From NCBI GenBank assembly GCA_027456925.1, contig DAIDTZ010000088.1, forward strand, positions 1 to 6,576: a stretch of DNA of 6,576 bases, in the 5' to 3' direction. The position numbers and the translations under genes were made by a program. Positions 1 through 5,923 of this stretch are shown in pieces; position 1 is the first letter of the stretch, and every line of letters starts with the position of its first letter. The notes beneath the pieces are model-generated. The model did no database searches. It saw nothing but the letters and a program-made list of their open reading frames with translations, and was not told the origin of the DNA. Source of the DNA: Nitrospirota bacterium (GTDB taxonomy: Bacteria; Nitrospirota; UBA9217).

Positions 1-144
1 ATCGACGCCCAGTTTTGTCTTCAGCGTATCTTGCGCGTCGATATCCGTAAGGATGCCGAACCCTTCTTTTTTCAGTTCCTGAATCACCCGGTTGACGGCA
101 TCATCAAAAGTTGTCTGCACGGTTCTGCTGAAATAATAGGACAT
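1..144 (-). CDS. DUF302-domain protein, N-terminal part (cut by window edge)
   Basis: Only the first 48 residues are inside the window, and the frame is open to the left edge. It begins MSYYFSRTVQTTFDDAV and continues through EGFGILTDIDAQDTLKTKLG. This matches the usual opening of short DUF302 proteins: a beta strand, an amphipathic helix, then a G-F-G-I-L-T-D-I-D strand and a T-L-K-x-K-L-G turn. The ATG at 142-144 is supported by AAAGGAGA just upstream. There is no signal peptide, so this member is probably cytoplasmic, unlike the secreted DUF302 protein encoded at 518-1039. It has its own candidate promoter and need not belong to the sox operon. The biochemical role of DUF302 is not established; some members sit near sulfur or heavy-metal genes. 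The family call is fairly sure and the function is unknown. Confidence 0.82.
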   Translation of the reverse strand, partial: MSYYFSRTVQTTFDDAVNRVIQELKKEGFGILTDIDAQDTLKTKLGVD

Positions 145-182
145 GGATCTCTCCTTTCAAGGGGAAAACTGCTTTGCATTAA

Positions 183-191
183 AGTATAGCA
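183..191 (-). promoter_or_regulatory. Candidate extended -10 promoter for the left-edge DUF302 gene
   Basis: Read on the minus strand this site is TGCTATACT: a TATACT -10 hexamer preceded by the TG of an extended -10 element. It lies about 38 bases before the DUF302 ATG, leaving room for a short leader and the ribosome binding site. No good -35 hexamer is visible at 16-19 bases, which is tolerable for extended -10 promoters. This is a motif match only. Confidence 0.45.
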
Positions 192-245
192 CGATTGCCG
201 TCAGCGGGTTACTTGAGGATTGGCGTGGGGACAAGCGGAGATGTT

Positions 246-440
246 CTATTCGTCCTTATTCAGGATCACGTCGATCATGGTCTTGCGAGGCTGGCAGAAA
301 AGCCGCTTCACGCGCTGCCTGAACTCTTCGGGACTAATATGTTCCTGGTGGGTGCCGATGATTATTGTAATGTTTGGAAAGGCTTCTTGCAGGGCTTTTT
401 GATATTTTTCCTTGAACTGGCAAAGCAAACAGAAAATCAA
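246..440 (-). CDS. Small unrecognised reading frame, possibly a gene remnant (64 aa)
   Basis: The frame ends at a TAG. The only plausible start inside it is a TTG at 438-440, preceded by AGAGG at poor spacing (2 bases). The product starts with a cysteine pair (F-C-L-L-C) and an amphipathic helix (QFKEKYQKALQEAFP). It continues with a hydrophobic strand (ITIIIGTH), a helix (SPEEFRQRVKRLFCQ) and a last strand (TMIDVIL). This reads like a real folded domain rather than random sequence, and its composition is protein-like, with alternating helix and strand. The C-x-x-C opening and the strand ending in G-T-H faintly recall the C-terminal half of CGGC-type predicted metal-binding proteins, but I cannot confirm this. 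The frame stays open upstream through a repeat-bearing spacer with no ATG. It may therefore be a 5'-truncated remnant or a true small protein with a weak start. Function unknown. Confidence 0.4.
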   Translation of the reverse strand: MIFCLLCQFKEKYQKALQEAFPNITIIIGTHQEHISPEEFRQRVKRLFCQPRKTMIDVILNKDE

Positions 441-453
441 TGCCTCTGTCTTT

Positions 454-477
454 CTTTGCGGCTTTGCGGCTTCGCGC
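454..477. repeat. Short tandem repeat of an 8-base CTTTGCGG unit
   Basis: Two exact copies of CTTTGCGG are followed by a third degenerate copy, CTTCGCGC, with a flanking TTTCTTT stretch. They lie in the spacer between the secreted DUF302 gene and the small frame at 246-440. Similar 'CTTTGCG' low-complexity intergenic repeats occur in some Desulfobacterota and related genomes, by my recollection. There is no sign of a transposase or terminal repeats. Confidence 0.5.
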
Positions 478-503
478 GCGATGCTTTGCTTTTGATTTTG
501 GTC

Positions 504-517
504 CGAGGCTCGCCTCG
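504..517 (-). terminator. Stop-proximal hairpin after the secreted DUF302 gene
   Basis: The 14-base segment is an inverted repeat: CGAGGC, a 2-base centre, then GCCTCG. As RNA it can form a 5 bp GC-rich stem with a 4-base loop. It begins directly after the TAA of the DUF302 gene at 518-520, where the transporter/DUF302 unit would be expected to end. No U-tract follows on the minus strand, so if it acts at all it may be a 3'-end stabiliser or a weak terminator. Confidence 0.35.
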
Positions 518-1039
518 TTAATCCTTTTGCCCGACGACATCACGGACGATGCCGTCGAGCAGTTTTTCGACCTCGTCAAGCGCGGCCTTGCCGCTTTTGT
601 CGTTCCAGAGGGGGCGCCGGTAGGAAAGATAAACCTTATTTTTTTCATTGGGAAGAGTATAGACCGCAATTTTGTAAGGGCAGAACGCGATAAAATCGGG
701 GTTTTGCTCCATCATGTCCCTTGAAACGACGGCACTGCAAAATTCCAGCACCTTGGCCCTTGCAAATATCTTTTTCGTCCTGCCCAGGGCCTTGCCGGTC
801 CGGTCGAGCATTTTCCCCACGTGAGAAACGCCGGACACCACAAGCCCCCGGTTGGTAAGCGCCGTGTTCAGGTCGTCCCACACGCTGTCGAAATCTCCCT
901 GCACGGAACGTATGACGACCGCATAGTTGCCGGCCTCGGCCGCAAAGCCGGGGTGCAGGAAAGACGACAGCAGTACCAGCGCCATTGCCAAAAGCAGCAG
1001 CGCGCGCAGCAATCCCTTTTTTTTGGAAACCGGGTTCAT
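518..1039 (-). CDS. Secreted DUF302-domain protein of the sox cluster
   Basis: The product is 173 residues. Residues 1-34 form a clear Sec signal peptide: basic SKKK and R near the start, a long Leu/Ala core, and cleavage near GFAA/EAG, so the mature protein is periplasmic or membrane-anchored. Residues about 38-165 match DUF302. The start is YAVVIRSVQGDF with a helix after it. The core region at residues 100-143 has Cys101, Cys120 in the motif AFCPYK, and the strand pair ending in VYLSYRRP. I chose the ATG at 1037-1039 because it overlaps the transporter stop as ATGA and the signal peptide begins there; an open extension to 1168 lies inside the transporter gene. GGAGG is present but lies 14 bases upstream, so translation probably depends on coupling. 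The molecular function is not established. Position and the two cysteines suggest periplasmic sulfur or thiol handling (inference). Confidence 0.87.
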   Translation of the reverse strand: MNPVSKKKGLLRALLLLAMALVLLSSFLHPGFAAEAGNYAVVIRSVQGDFDSVWDDLNTALTNRGLVVSGVSHVGKMLDRTGKALGRTKKIFARAKVLEFCSAVVSRDMMEQNPDFIAFCPYKIAVYTLPNEKNKVYLSYRRPLWNDKSGKAALDEVEKLLDGIVRDVVGQKD

Positions 1040-2262
1040 GCTTCTCTCATTATCCTCCAGGTCATGTATTTGGCCCCGGCAATTGCGCCGACAAAGATGA
1101 ACGACATGGTGAGGATGCTCCCAAGGGAGAGCGTGGAAATCCCGCTTAAGCCCTGCCCGATGTTGCATCCCATTGCAAGCACGGCCCCGAAGCCCATGAG
1201 CAGCCCGCCGGCCAGGTTGTACTTGAACTGCTGGAGCGGCGGGGCAACCCAGTTGAACGTGCCGCTGATGAGGGCGGAAACCAGAGAGCCGGCAATCACT
1301 CCAAGCACCGTGGCCACGGCAAAATTGATGGTCTCTCCCGTCCAGAGGATGATGTACCTGAATGTCTCCGCATCAGCGAGCGCGAAGGTCAGGCTCTTGG
1401 GTCTCCATGCCTGCAGCAGCGTGGGGTCGTCGGGCCCGGTAAAAGAGAACGAGTCCACAACGGGCATTGCCTTGAATGCCGCGCCGTTGACCCACCAGGC
1501 CAGCGCCACGATCACCCCGATGGCGGCCCCGGCCAGCGGCCATTTCAGCCCGCGCCATTCCGAGGCCTTCGGGCCACGCAGCATGAAGATAAGCAGGACA
1601 GCCTCTATGACGAGGACCGGGACCCATGCCGGCACAAAGCCGATCATATGGGGAAGGTACTGGTCCTTCAGATCCAGGGTCAATTTGTCGAAGTAATTCA
1701 CCCTGACCATTGCCGTGATGCCCCAGAGTGTGGCGCCGGAAGAAAGAATAAACGCGAGGACGCTTACCAGCCCTCCCAGGTTGCCCTCTCCGGCCCTGAC
1801 GAGGATCCTGCTCGCGCAGCCGCCCCCATACACGATGCCCACGCCGAAAATGAACCCTCCGACAATGTAGCTGAGCCAGGTAAAGGGGGAAGCTATATAG
1901 ATGCTGCGGGATATGTCCACCGAACCTGATCGGTAAAGCAGCTGCGTGGCGGGTATCGCGACAAAGAGCGCCATGGCATAGGCCCGCGTCTGGGTCAGAT
2001 CATAGGTGGTCACGATATTGTGGCAGGCCGCGGCTATGCAGAATTTCGACTGCTGCACAATGGCCCCTAAAAGCCCCCCGAGCAATAAACCGGAAATGAT
2101 GACCGCGGTTTGGATGGAATTTTTGGCAGCAGCTATCTGTTCGTCCGACAGCGTCCCGGCGTCGGGAGAAGCATATCCTTTGATCTTTGCGATAAAGTAA
2201 ACAACCCAGAGAAACGCGCCGAGCATCATTGCAGCGCCGAGAATTTTTCTGCCCTTTGACAT
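1036..2262 (-). CDS. YeeE/YedE-family (SoxT/TsuA-like) sulfur-compound transporter
   Basis: The product is 408 residues, very hydrophobic, with about nine to ten predicted membrane segments. It carries the family hallmarks in two inverted-repeat-like halves: GGLLGAIVQQSKFC with Cys75 (and Cys80), then VGIVYGGGCASR with Cys149, and finally GFGAVLAMGCNIGQGLSGIS with Cys366. In the thiosulfate importer TsuA (YeeE), three conserved cysteines in such motifs relay thiosulfate through the membrane, and the same family occurs in sox clusters as SoxT. The ATG is preceded by GGGAGGA with 5 bases of spacing. The gene follows soxB after 119 bases and overlaps the DUF302 gene by 4 bases. An insertion of roughly 75 residues (about 230-305, WRGLKWP to DAETFRY) precedes the last segments and includes a soluble loop. 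There is no TusA-like (YeeD/TsuB) partner beside it. The substrate, thiosulfate or another sulfur species, is inferred. Confidence 0.88.
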   Translation of the reverse strand: MSKGRKILGAAMMLGAFLWVVYFIAKIKGYASPDAGTLSDEQIAAAKNSIQTAVIISGLLLGGLLGAIVQQSKFCIAAACHNIVTTYDLTQTRAYAMALFVAIPATQLLYRSGSVDISRSIYIASPFTWLSYIVGGFIFGVGIVYGGGCASRILVRAGEGNLGGLVSVLAFILSSGATLWGITAMVRVNYFDKLTLDLKDQYLPHMIGFVPAWVPVLVIEAVLLIFMLRGPKASEWRGLKWPLAGAAIGVIVALAWWVNGAAFKAMPVVDSFSFTGPDDPTLLQAWRPKSLTFALADAETFRYIILWTGETINFAVATVLGVIAGSLVSALISGTFNWVAPPLQQFKYNLAGGLLMGFGAVLAMGCNIGQGLSGISTLSLGSILTMSFIFVGAIAGAKYMTWRIMREA

Positions 2263-2327
2263 TCATTCCTCCCAAACGGTGTTGAAAAACTGGAAACGTT
2301 TTTTGAGCATCCGCTTCAATGCTTGCA

Positions 2328-2340
2328 ATCAGGATCTGAT
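2328..2340. repeat. 13-base palindrome in the soxB-transporter gap
   Basis: ATCAG, a 3-base centre and CTGAT form a perfect inverted repeat. It lies in the longest gap inside the operon (2263-2381), about 65 bases before the transporter ATG. It could be an operator half-site pair or chance. No convincing -35/-10 pair was found next to it. Confidence 0.3.
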
Positions 2341-2349
2341 GTTCTCGTA

Positions 2350-2379
2350 AAAGTAAAAATCTACCGGATAAAGACCCGG
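2350..2379 (-). terminator. Weak terminator or attenuator candidate after soxB
   Basis: Just after the soxB stop the minus strand reads CCGGGT, a CTTT loop, then ATCCGG, giving a 6 bp stem with one G-U pair. TAG and then ATTTTTACTTTT follow as a broken U-run. The short stem and interrupted U-tract suggest partial termination rather than an operon end, which would lower expression of the transporter and DUF302 genes relative to soxB. This rests on sequence pattern only. Confidence 0.4.
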
Positions 2380-2381
2380 CG

Positions 2382-4052
2382 TCAGACGACCAGCTGGGGT
2401 TTGTCGTTAAGAACATTTACTGTTTTCTTCTTCTTAATGTAGTCGATGACAATGTCATACACCGGCGGTCCGGGCTGCTCCGCCATGGAAGCCCAGCCTG
2501 ACATCGTGTATTCCTTGCCGGGGTCCACGGATTTGCCGCGGACCTTCAGGTCCTGGATCCTTCTGCCCATCGGCTCGTTGACGTGAATGCTGAAATCCAG
2601 CCCCCTGGTCCTGACCATGTCTCCGCCCTGCTGCATGTAGGGGTCGGGATTGAACAGGTTGTCCGCAATGTCCTCGAGAACGTTCTTGATCGTGCTGCCC
2701 TTCATGGAGGCCTTATATGTATTGGGATAGGTAAGCGCGGTTTGCGAATAAACGTCTTCAGCCGTGATCGGGCCCTGGAGCACGGTCCTGCCCCACCTGA
2801 AGCCGGGCGAGAACGCAAAATCCACGTTGTAGTGGTCTACCAGGGCATCGCAGATCAGGTCGTCAAAGCTGCCGTCCAGGTTGCCCCTCCGGTAGAGCAG
2901 GGTCTCGGTATGGCCCAGCACCTCGCCGAGCTTGTCCTTGTAAGGGGCGCGAAGGTCCCCGACGAGTTTCTCCATTTCAGGGTCCGGCTTGATGATCTCG
3001 GACATGACCGGTATGAGCCTGAAGGAGTAGCTTTCTATTTTCCTGCCGCGAACATCGAGGTCGAGCCTCGAAACGAATTTACCGTAGCAGCCGGAATTGA
3101 TGACCAGGGTCCTGCCCACGATCACCGGCTTCGGCACGCCGTCGTGGGTATGACCGCCCATAATAACATCTATCCCCTTTACCCTTCCGGCCATTTTCCT
3201 GTCCACGTCCATGCCGTTATGGGAAAGCACGACGATGAGGTCTACCTTCCTGGCCTTTAATTCATCGACGAGCGCCTGCATATGATCGTCCTTTATGCCG
3301 AAGGACCAGTCGGGTATGAACCTCCGTGGGTTCGCTATGGGCGTGTAGGGGAAGGCCTGGCCGATCACGGCAACAGCCAGCCCGTTGATCTGTTTTATGA
3401 CATAGGGCTTGAATATGGGGTCGCCCCATGTTGCGTCGTTCACGTTCTGGGCGACAAAGGAGAAGTTCATCTTTTTTATCAGCTCCTGGAGCCGGTCCTG
3501 GCCGTAGGTGAACTCCCAGTGGCCGGTCATAACATCACAGCCGAGCTTGTTCGCCGCCGTAACCATGTCCTCGCCCGCCGTCCACATGCTCGTGGCCGAG
3601 CCCTGCAGGGTGTCCCCCCCGTCTAAGTGAAGCACCTTTCCCGGCCTTTCCGCCCTGATGTTTTTTATTAAGGTCGCGATATAGGCGAAGCCGCCCATCT
3701 TGCCGTATTCCCTGGCAAGCTTGGCATAGTCGTCGCATGTAAACGCATAAGACTCCACGGTATCCGGCTGGTAGCCGTAATAGTTGAGAAAATCCCTGCC
3801 CGTGATATGCGGAGGCAGCCCCTTGTCTTCACCAACCCCGATATTCGTATCCGGCTCCCGGTAGTAAATGGGGACAAGCTGGGCGTGCGTATCCGTGGTG
3901 TGCACCAGCGTGAGGTTGCCCTGCGCGGCAAAGCTGAGAAGGTTCCCGGGCTTCAGGCTCTTCGCGAGGGCCGCGGGAGTAAGTGGGGCCAGGGTCGCGG
4001 TTCCGGCCGCCAGCCCCAGCATTTGAATAAATTTTCGCCTTGTGATGCTCAT
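2382..4052 (-). CDS. soxB: SoxB, thiosulfohydrolase
   Basis: The product is 556 residues, the normal SoxB length. SoxB is a periplasmic di-manganese enzyme that hydrolyses the sulfone from SoxY-bound thiosulfate (or sulfane-sulfonate), releasing sulfate. The N-terminus has a twin-arginine signal (ITRRKFIQMLGLAAG, cleavage near ALA at residue 30). The 5'-nucleotidase/metallophosphatase core follows: TTDTHAQL (Asp54, His56), GGDTLQGS (Asp147), the SoxB-specific GHWEFTYG at 177-184 replacing GNHE, LSHNG (His278) and GGHTHDG at 299-305. The C-terminal 5'-nucleotidase domain contains LYRRGNLDGSFDD at about 387-398 and QQGGDM at 474-479. The ATG has GAGGAGG five bases upstream and lies 30 bases after soxA. 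A SoxB signature difference is seen here: QQGGDM where most SoxB have QHGGDM. The identification is secure. Confidence 0.97.
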   Translation of the reverse strand: MSITRRKFIQMLGLAAGTATLAPLTPAALAKSLKPGNLLSFAAQGNLTLVHTTDTHAQLVPIYYREPDTNIGVGEDKGLPPHITGRDFLNYYGYQPDTVESYAFTCDDYAKLAREYGKMGGFAYIATLIKNIRAERPGKVLHLDGGDTLQGSATSMWTAGEDMVTAANKLGCDVMTGHWEFTYGQDRLQELIKKMNFSFVAQNVNDATWGDPIFKPYVIKQINGLAVAVIGQAFPYTPIANPRRFIPDWSFGIKDDHMQALVDELKARKVDLIVVLSHNGMDVDRKMAGRVKGIDVIMGGHTHDGVPKPVIVGRTLVINSGCYGKFVSRLDLDVRGRKIESYSFRLIPVMSEIIKPDPEMEKLVGDLRAPYKDKLGEVLGHTETLLYRRGNLDGSFDDLICDALVDHYNVDFAFSPGFRWGRTVLQGPITAEDVYSQTALTYPNTYKASMKGSTIKNVLEDIADNLFNPDPYMQQGGDMVRTRGLDFSIHVNEPMGRRIQDLKVRGKSVDPGKEYTMSGWASMAEQPGPPVYDIVIDYIKKKKTVNVLNDKPQLVV

Positions 4053-4082
4053 CCGGTCCTCCTCATTTCGTGTTTGGCCTGC

Positions 4083-4928
4083 TTACATCCTGAATCCCGG
4101 GACTTCTATGGGGACCCCGTTAGCCTGGTACGTAAGGTAGAGTTCCAGATTGCGGTACGTCTCGCTCTGAAAAGGCTCCGGCTTCTGCCTTACGTTCTTA
4201 TTGCACCCCCTGAACCGCCTCTGGAGAGAGCCCGTCGCGCCCCATTTCAGCCTGTACGAAGGCCAATGGTCGGCATGGTGCCTGTTGTTCGAAAGAAGAT
4301 TGGCCCTGATCATATGGCCGGCATACTTCACATGGCATAAAGCGCAGCTGAAGTTGAACTGCCCGTACCTTTTGTAATAGAACGCCTTGCCTGCCTCGTA
4401 AAAAGGCTTTGCCGGGCCGGCTATGCTCACGTTGATCGGCACGCCGTTCGAGAGAGACTTGACGTACAGCTCGAGGGCCAGTTGGGGATCGGATTCATAT
4501 TTCAACTCCGGAGCGCCCATCTGCTCCTTCCGGCACCGGTTTATCTGCAATGCCACCGTGTCTATCCCCTTAAGCTCGGGGTCGTATTTGGGATAGGTTG
4601 CCGCGACGCCTTTGAGCTTTTCTCCGTTTGCGCCATGGCAGCTCGCACAGGATTTGCCCGCGGCGCCTTCAACCTTGCCGAAAAGGTCCTTGCCGTCATC
4701 CAGCATGAAATCGGCCGGGTTCCCCTCCTGGGCCATCTGCTCGGTAAACTTGCCGTACACCGCTTTGTATCTCTTCTCGTATTCCTGGGTCGAGATATTC
4801 GGCTTATATTCCTTTATTCCGGGGGGGGTGGAGCCATCCCCGGCGAGAGCGTACCGGCCTGCGCCGAGGGGAAACACCCAGCATGCGCACGCAACCAAAA
4901 TCAGAGTTCTCGTGATTAACCTGCTCAT
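4083..4928 (-). CDS. soxA: SoxA, diheme cytochrome c subunit of the SoxAX complex
   Basis: The product is 281 residues. With SoxX it forms the periplasmic enzyme that oxidatively couples thiosulfate to the carrier cysteine of SoxY. A Sec-type signal covers residues 1-29 (cleavage near ALA/GDG). Two heme-binding motifs are present, CASCH at 94-98 and CALCH at 195-199, so this is the diheme form of SoxA. Cys132 (INRCRKEQMGAPE) and Cys242 (RRFRGCNKNVRQKP) match the conserved cysteines that ligate the two hemes in characterised SoxA, with Cys242 in the position of the catalytic (persulfide-bearing) ligand. The C-terminus (ETYRNLELYLTYQANGVPIEVPGFRM) is typical. AGGAGG precedes the ATG with a 9-base spacer, and the gene starts 34 bases after soxZ. 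A lipobox-like LVAC at 11-14 is present, but the hydrophobic stretch before it is very short. The identification is secure. Confidence 0.96.
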   Translation of the reverse strand: MSRLITRTLILVACACWVFPLGAGRYALAGDGSTPPGIKEYKPNISTQEYEKRYKAVYGKFTEQMAQEGNPADFMLDDGKDLFGKVEGAAGKSCASCHGANGEKLKGVAATYPKYDPELKGIDTVALQINRCRKEQMGAPELKYESDPQLALELYVKSLSNGVPINVSIAGPAKPFYEAGKAFYYKRYGQFNFSCALCHVKYAGHMIRANLLSNNRHHADHWPSYRLKWGATGSLQRRFRGCNKNVRQKPEPFQSETYRNLELYLTYQANGVPIEVPGFRM

Positions 4929-4962
4929 TCCCTTTTACCTCCTGATTGTTTTCGCGTCTCCG

Positions 4963-5292
4963 CTATTGAGGGCTGATCTGGACCGCCTGCTCGTAAACTC
5001 CTCCCTTGATGTCCTTGTACACGATCCTGATAGGCGCCGCCTTGTCGGCTTTCACGTAGAAGGTTATAAACGGGTTGGCGCTGACGGCAATGGTCCAATC
5101 GCAATGAGTTATTTTGTCGTTCCCGTAAAAGACGTCCACATCATTGATGTAATAGGCGGGGATCACGCTGCCGTCCTTGTTCTTCCTCATTCCCGTTTCC
5201 ATCGGGTGGCTGACAAGCACCTGCACGGGGATGATGTCGCCCTTTTTTATCGTATTCGGCACCCTGATCTTTATCTTCCCTACAGAAGCCAT
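4963..5292 (-). CDS. soxZ: SoxZ, partner of the sulfur carrier SoxY
   Basis: The product is 109 residues, a single immunoglobulin-like beta sandwich. SoxZ pairs with SoxY to form the SoxYZ carrier that holds pathway intermediates. The hallmark stretch is VLVSHPMETGMRKN at 26-38, followed by IPAYYINDVDVFYGN and the C-terminal strands FITFYVKADK and IRIVYKDIKG. There is no signal peptide, as usual: SoxZ is exported with Tat-targeted SoxY. The ATG has AAGGAGG with 7 bases of spacing. It lies 50 bases after soxY and 34 before soxA, within one operon. One cysteine (Cys64, THCDW) is present, which is not a known functional residue. The identification is secure. Confidence 0.97.
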   Translation of the reverse strand: MASVGKIKIRVPNTIKKGDIIPVQVLVSHPMETGMRKNKDGSVIPAYYINDVDVFYGNDKITHCDWTIAVSANPFITFYVKADKAAPIRIVYKDIKGGVYEQAVQISPQ

Positions 5293-5342
5293 AATATATC
5301 CTCCTTGAGCCCTTTTCCCGGTATAGGCATAGCTACGACAGT

Positions 5343-5837
5343 TTACCCGCCGCAGCCGCCGATGGTCACCTTGACCGCCTTGGCAGCCCCGTAGAGCCGC
5401 CCTTTGCTCGTTTCCAGGACCACGCGTACGTTCGACGTTTTCCTCATCTTTATCCTCATCGCAAATTCGGCCTTGCCGTTTGCGGGGGTAAGATCAATGC
5501 TTGCCACATAGGGCTCGAGGTTCCCTTCCGCGTATACGTTTATCTTCTTGACATAGTCGTCGCTTCGCATCGGCAGATCGGACGTGATGGTGATCGGGAC
5601 GACGGCCCCGTTCTCCGCGATTATCGGGGCCTTGATGTCGACATGCGACATGGTCACATTTTTATTGCCGAACTGCTTCTTGAGGACGTCGTTGATGTTT
5701 TTCTCATTCGGCGCCGCTGTTGCCGGCCTCACGAGCGACGGCAGGGAACCCGCTACAAAAAGCATCGCGCAGGCAGCGCCCGCAGATTTGATAAAAGTCC
5801 TCCTCGTAAGCGCCGGTCCCATATCTTTCTGCTTCAT
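5343..5837 (-). CDS. soxY: SoxY, sulfur carrier protein
   Basis: The product is 164 residues. SoxY carries thiosulfate-derived intermediates covalently on a C-terminal cysteine between SoxAX and SoxB. The N-terminus has a twin-arginine signal (LTRRTFIKSAG, then AACAMLFVAG) with likely cleavage after ATAA near residue 42. The mature domain has the strands VVPITITSDL and VKKINVYAEGN. The last residues, TIGGCGG, are the swinging-arm carrier motif with Cys162. The ATG at 5835-5837 is chosen because AAGGAGG lies 8 bases before it. An in-frame ATG at 5855 lies upstream of that Shine-Dalgarno sequence and has no site of its own. It lies 86 bases after soxX and 50 before soxZ. The identification is secure. 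Confidence 0.96.
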   Translation of the reverse strand: MKQKDMGPALTRRTFIKSAGAACAMLFVAGSLPSLVRPATAAPNEKNINDVLKKQFGNKNVTMSHVDIKAPIIAENGAVVPITITSDLPMRSDDYVKKINVYAEGNLEPYVASIDLTPANGKAEFAMRIKMRKTSNVRVVLETSKGRLYGAAKAVKVTIGGCGG

Positions 5838-5845
5838 CGTGTTTG

Positions 5846-5852
5846 CCTCCTT
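5846..5852 (-). promoter_or_regulatory. soxY ribosome binding site (decides the start)
   Basis: AAGGAGG on the minus strand ends 8 bases before the ATG at 5835-5837. This places the soxY start six codons inside the longest open frame, because the outer ATG at 5855 lies upstream of this site. Confidence 0.8.
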
Positions 5853-5868
5853 CATTATTTTTTCGCCT

Positions 5869-5921
5869 GCTCAGGCCGGTTGTTCTAGCGCCTTGCGCCA
5901 AAGCGGGCGGCTGGCTTGAGC
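5869..5921 (-). repeat. Imperfect inverted repeat between soxX and soxY
   Basis: On the minus strand GCTCAAGCC (5913-5921) pairs with GGCCTGAGC (5869-5877), giving a 9 bp stem with one A-C mismatch. A small GCGC-AAG-GCGC hairpin lies inside the loop (5888-5898). No U-run follows on the minus strand, so it is not a standard terminator. It could be an mRNA-stability or processing element that sets soxX against soxYZAB levels. Confidence 0.4.
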
Positions 5922-5923
5922 AA

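Noticed and set aside
1040..1168. N-terminal extension of the DUF302 frame to 1168
   Set aside because: The extra 43 residues lie inside the transporter gene in another frame and would bury the signal peptide; the ATGA overlap gives a clean start.
821..1696. Long plus-strand open frame (291 codons)
   Set aside because: It runs antisense to the YeeE/YedE transporter and DUF302 genes, has no ribosome binding site of note and no recognisable domain. It is explained by the GC-rich codon usage of the real genes.
2583..3260. Plus-strand open frame (225 codons)
   Set aside because: It is an antisense shadow of soxB, with no supporting signal.
4887..4898. Lipobox-like LVAC in the SoxA signal peptide
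   Set aside because: Only about six hydrophobic residues separate the last basic residue from the cysteine, shorter than usual for a lipoprotein signal, and a normal ALA/G cleavage site follows at residue 29.
4612..5394. Plus-strand open frame (260 codons)
   Set aside because: It is antisense to soxA, soxZ and the end of soxY, all of which are certain genes; its translation shows no domain.
5838..5855. Longer soxY start at 5855
   Set aside because: That ATG sits upstream of the AAGGAGG used by the inner ATG and has no site of its own; the inner start gives a standard Tat signal.
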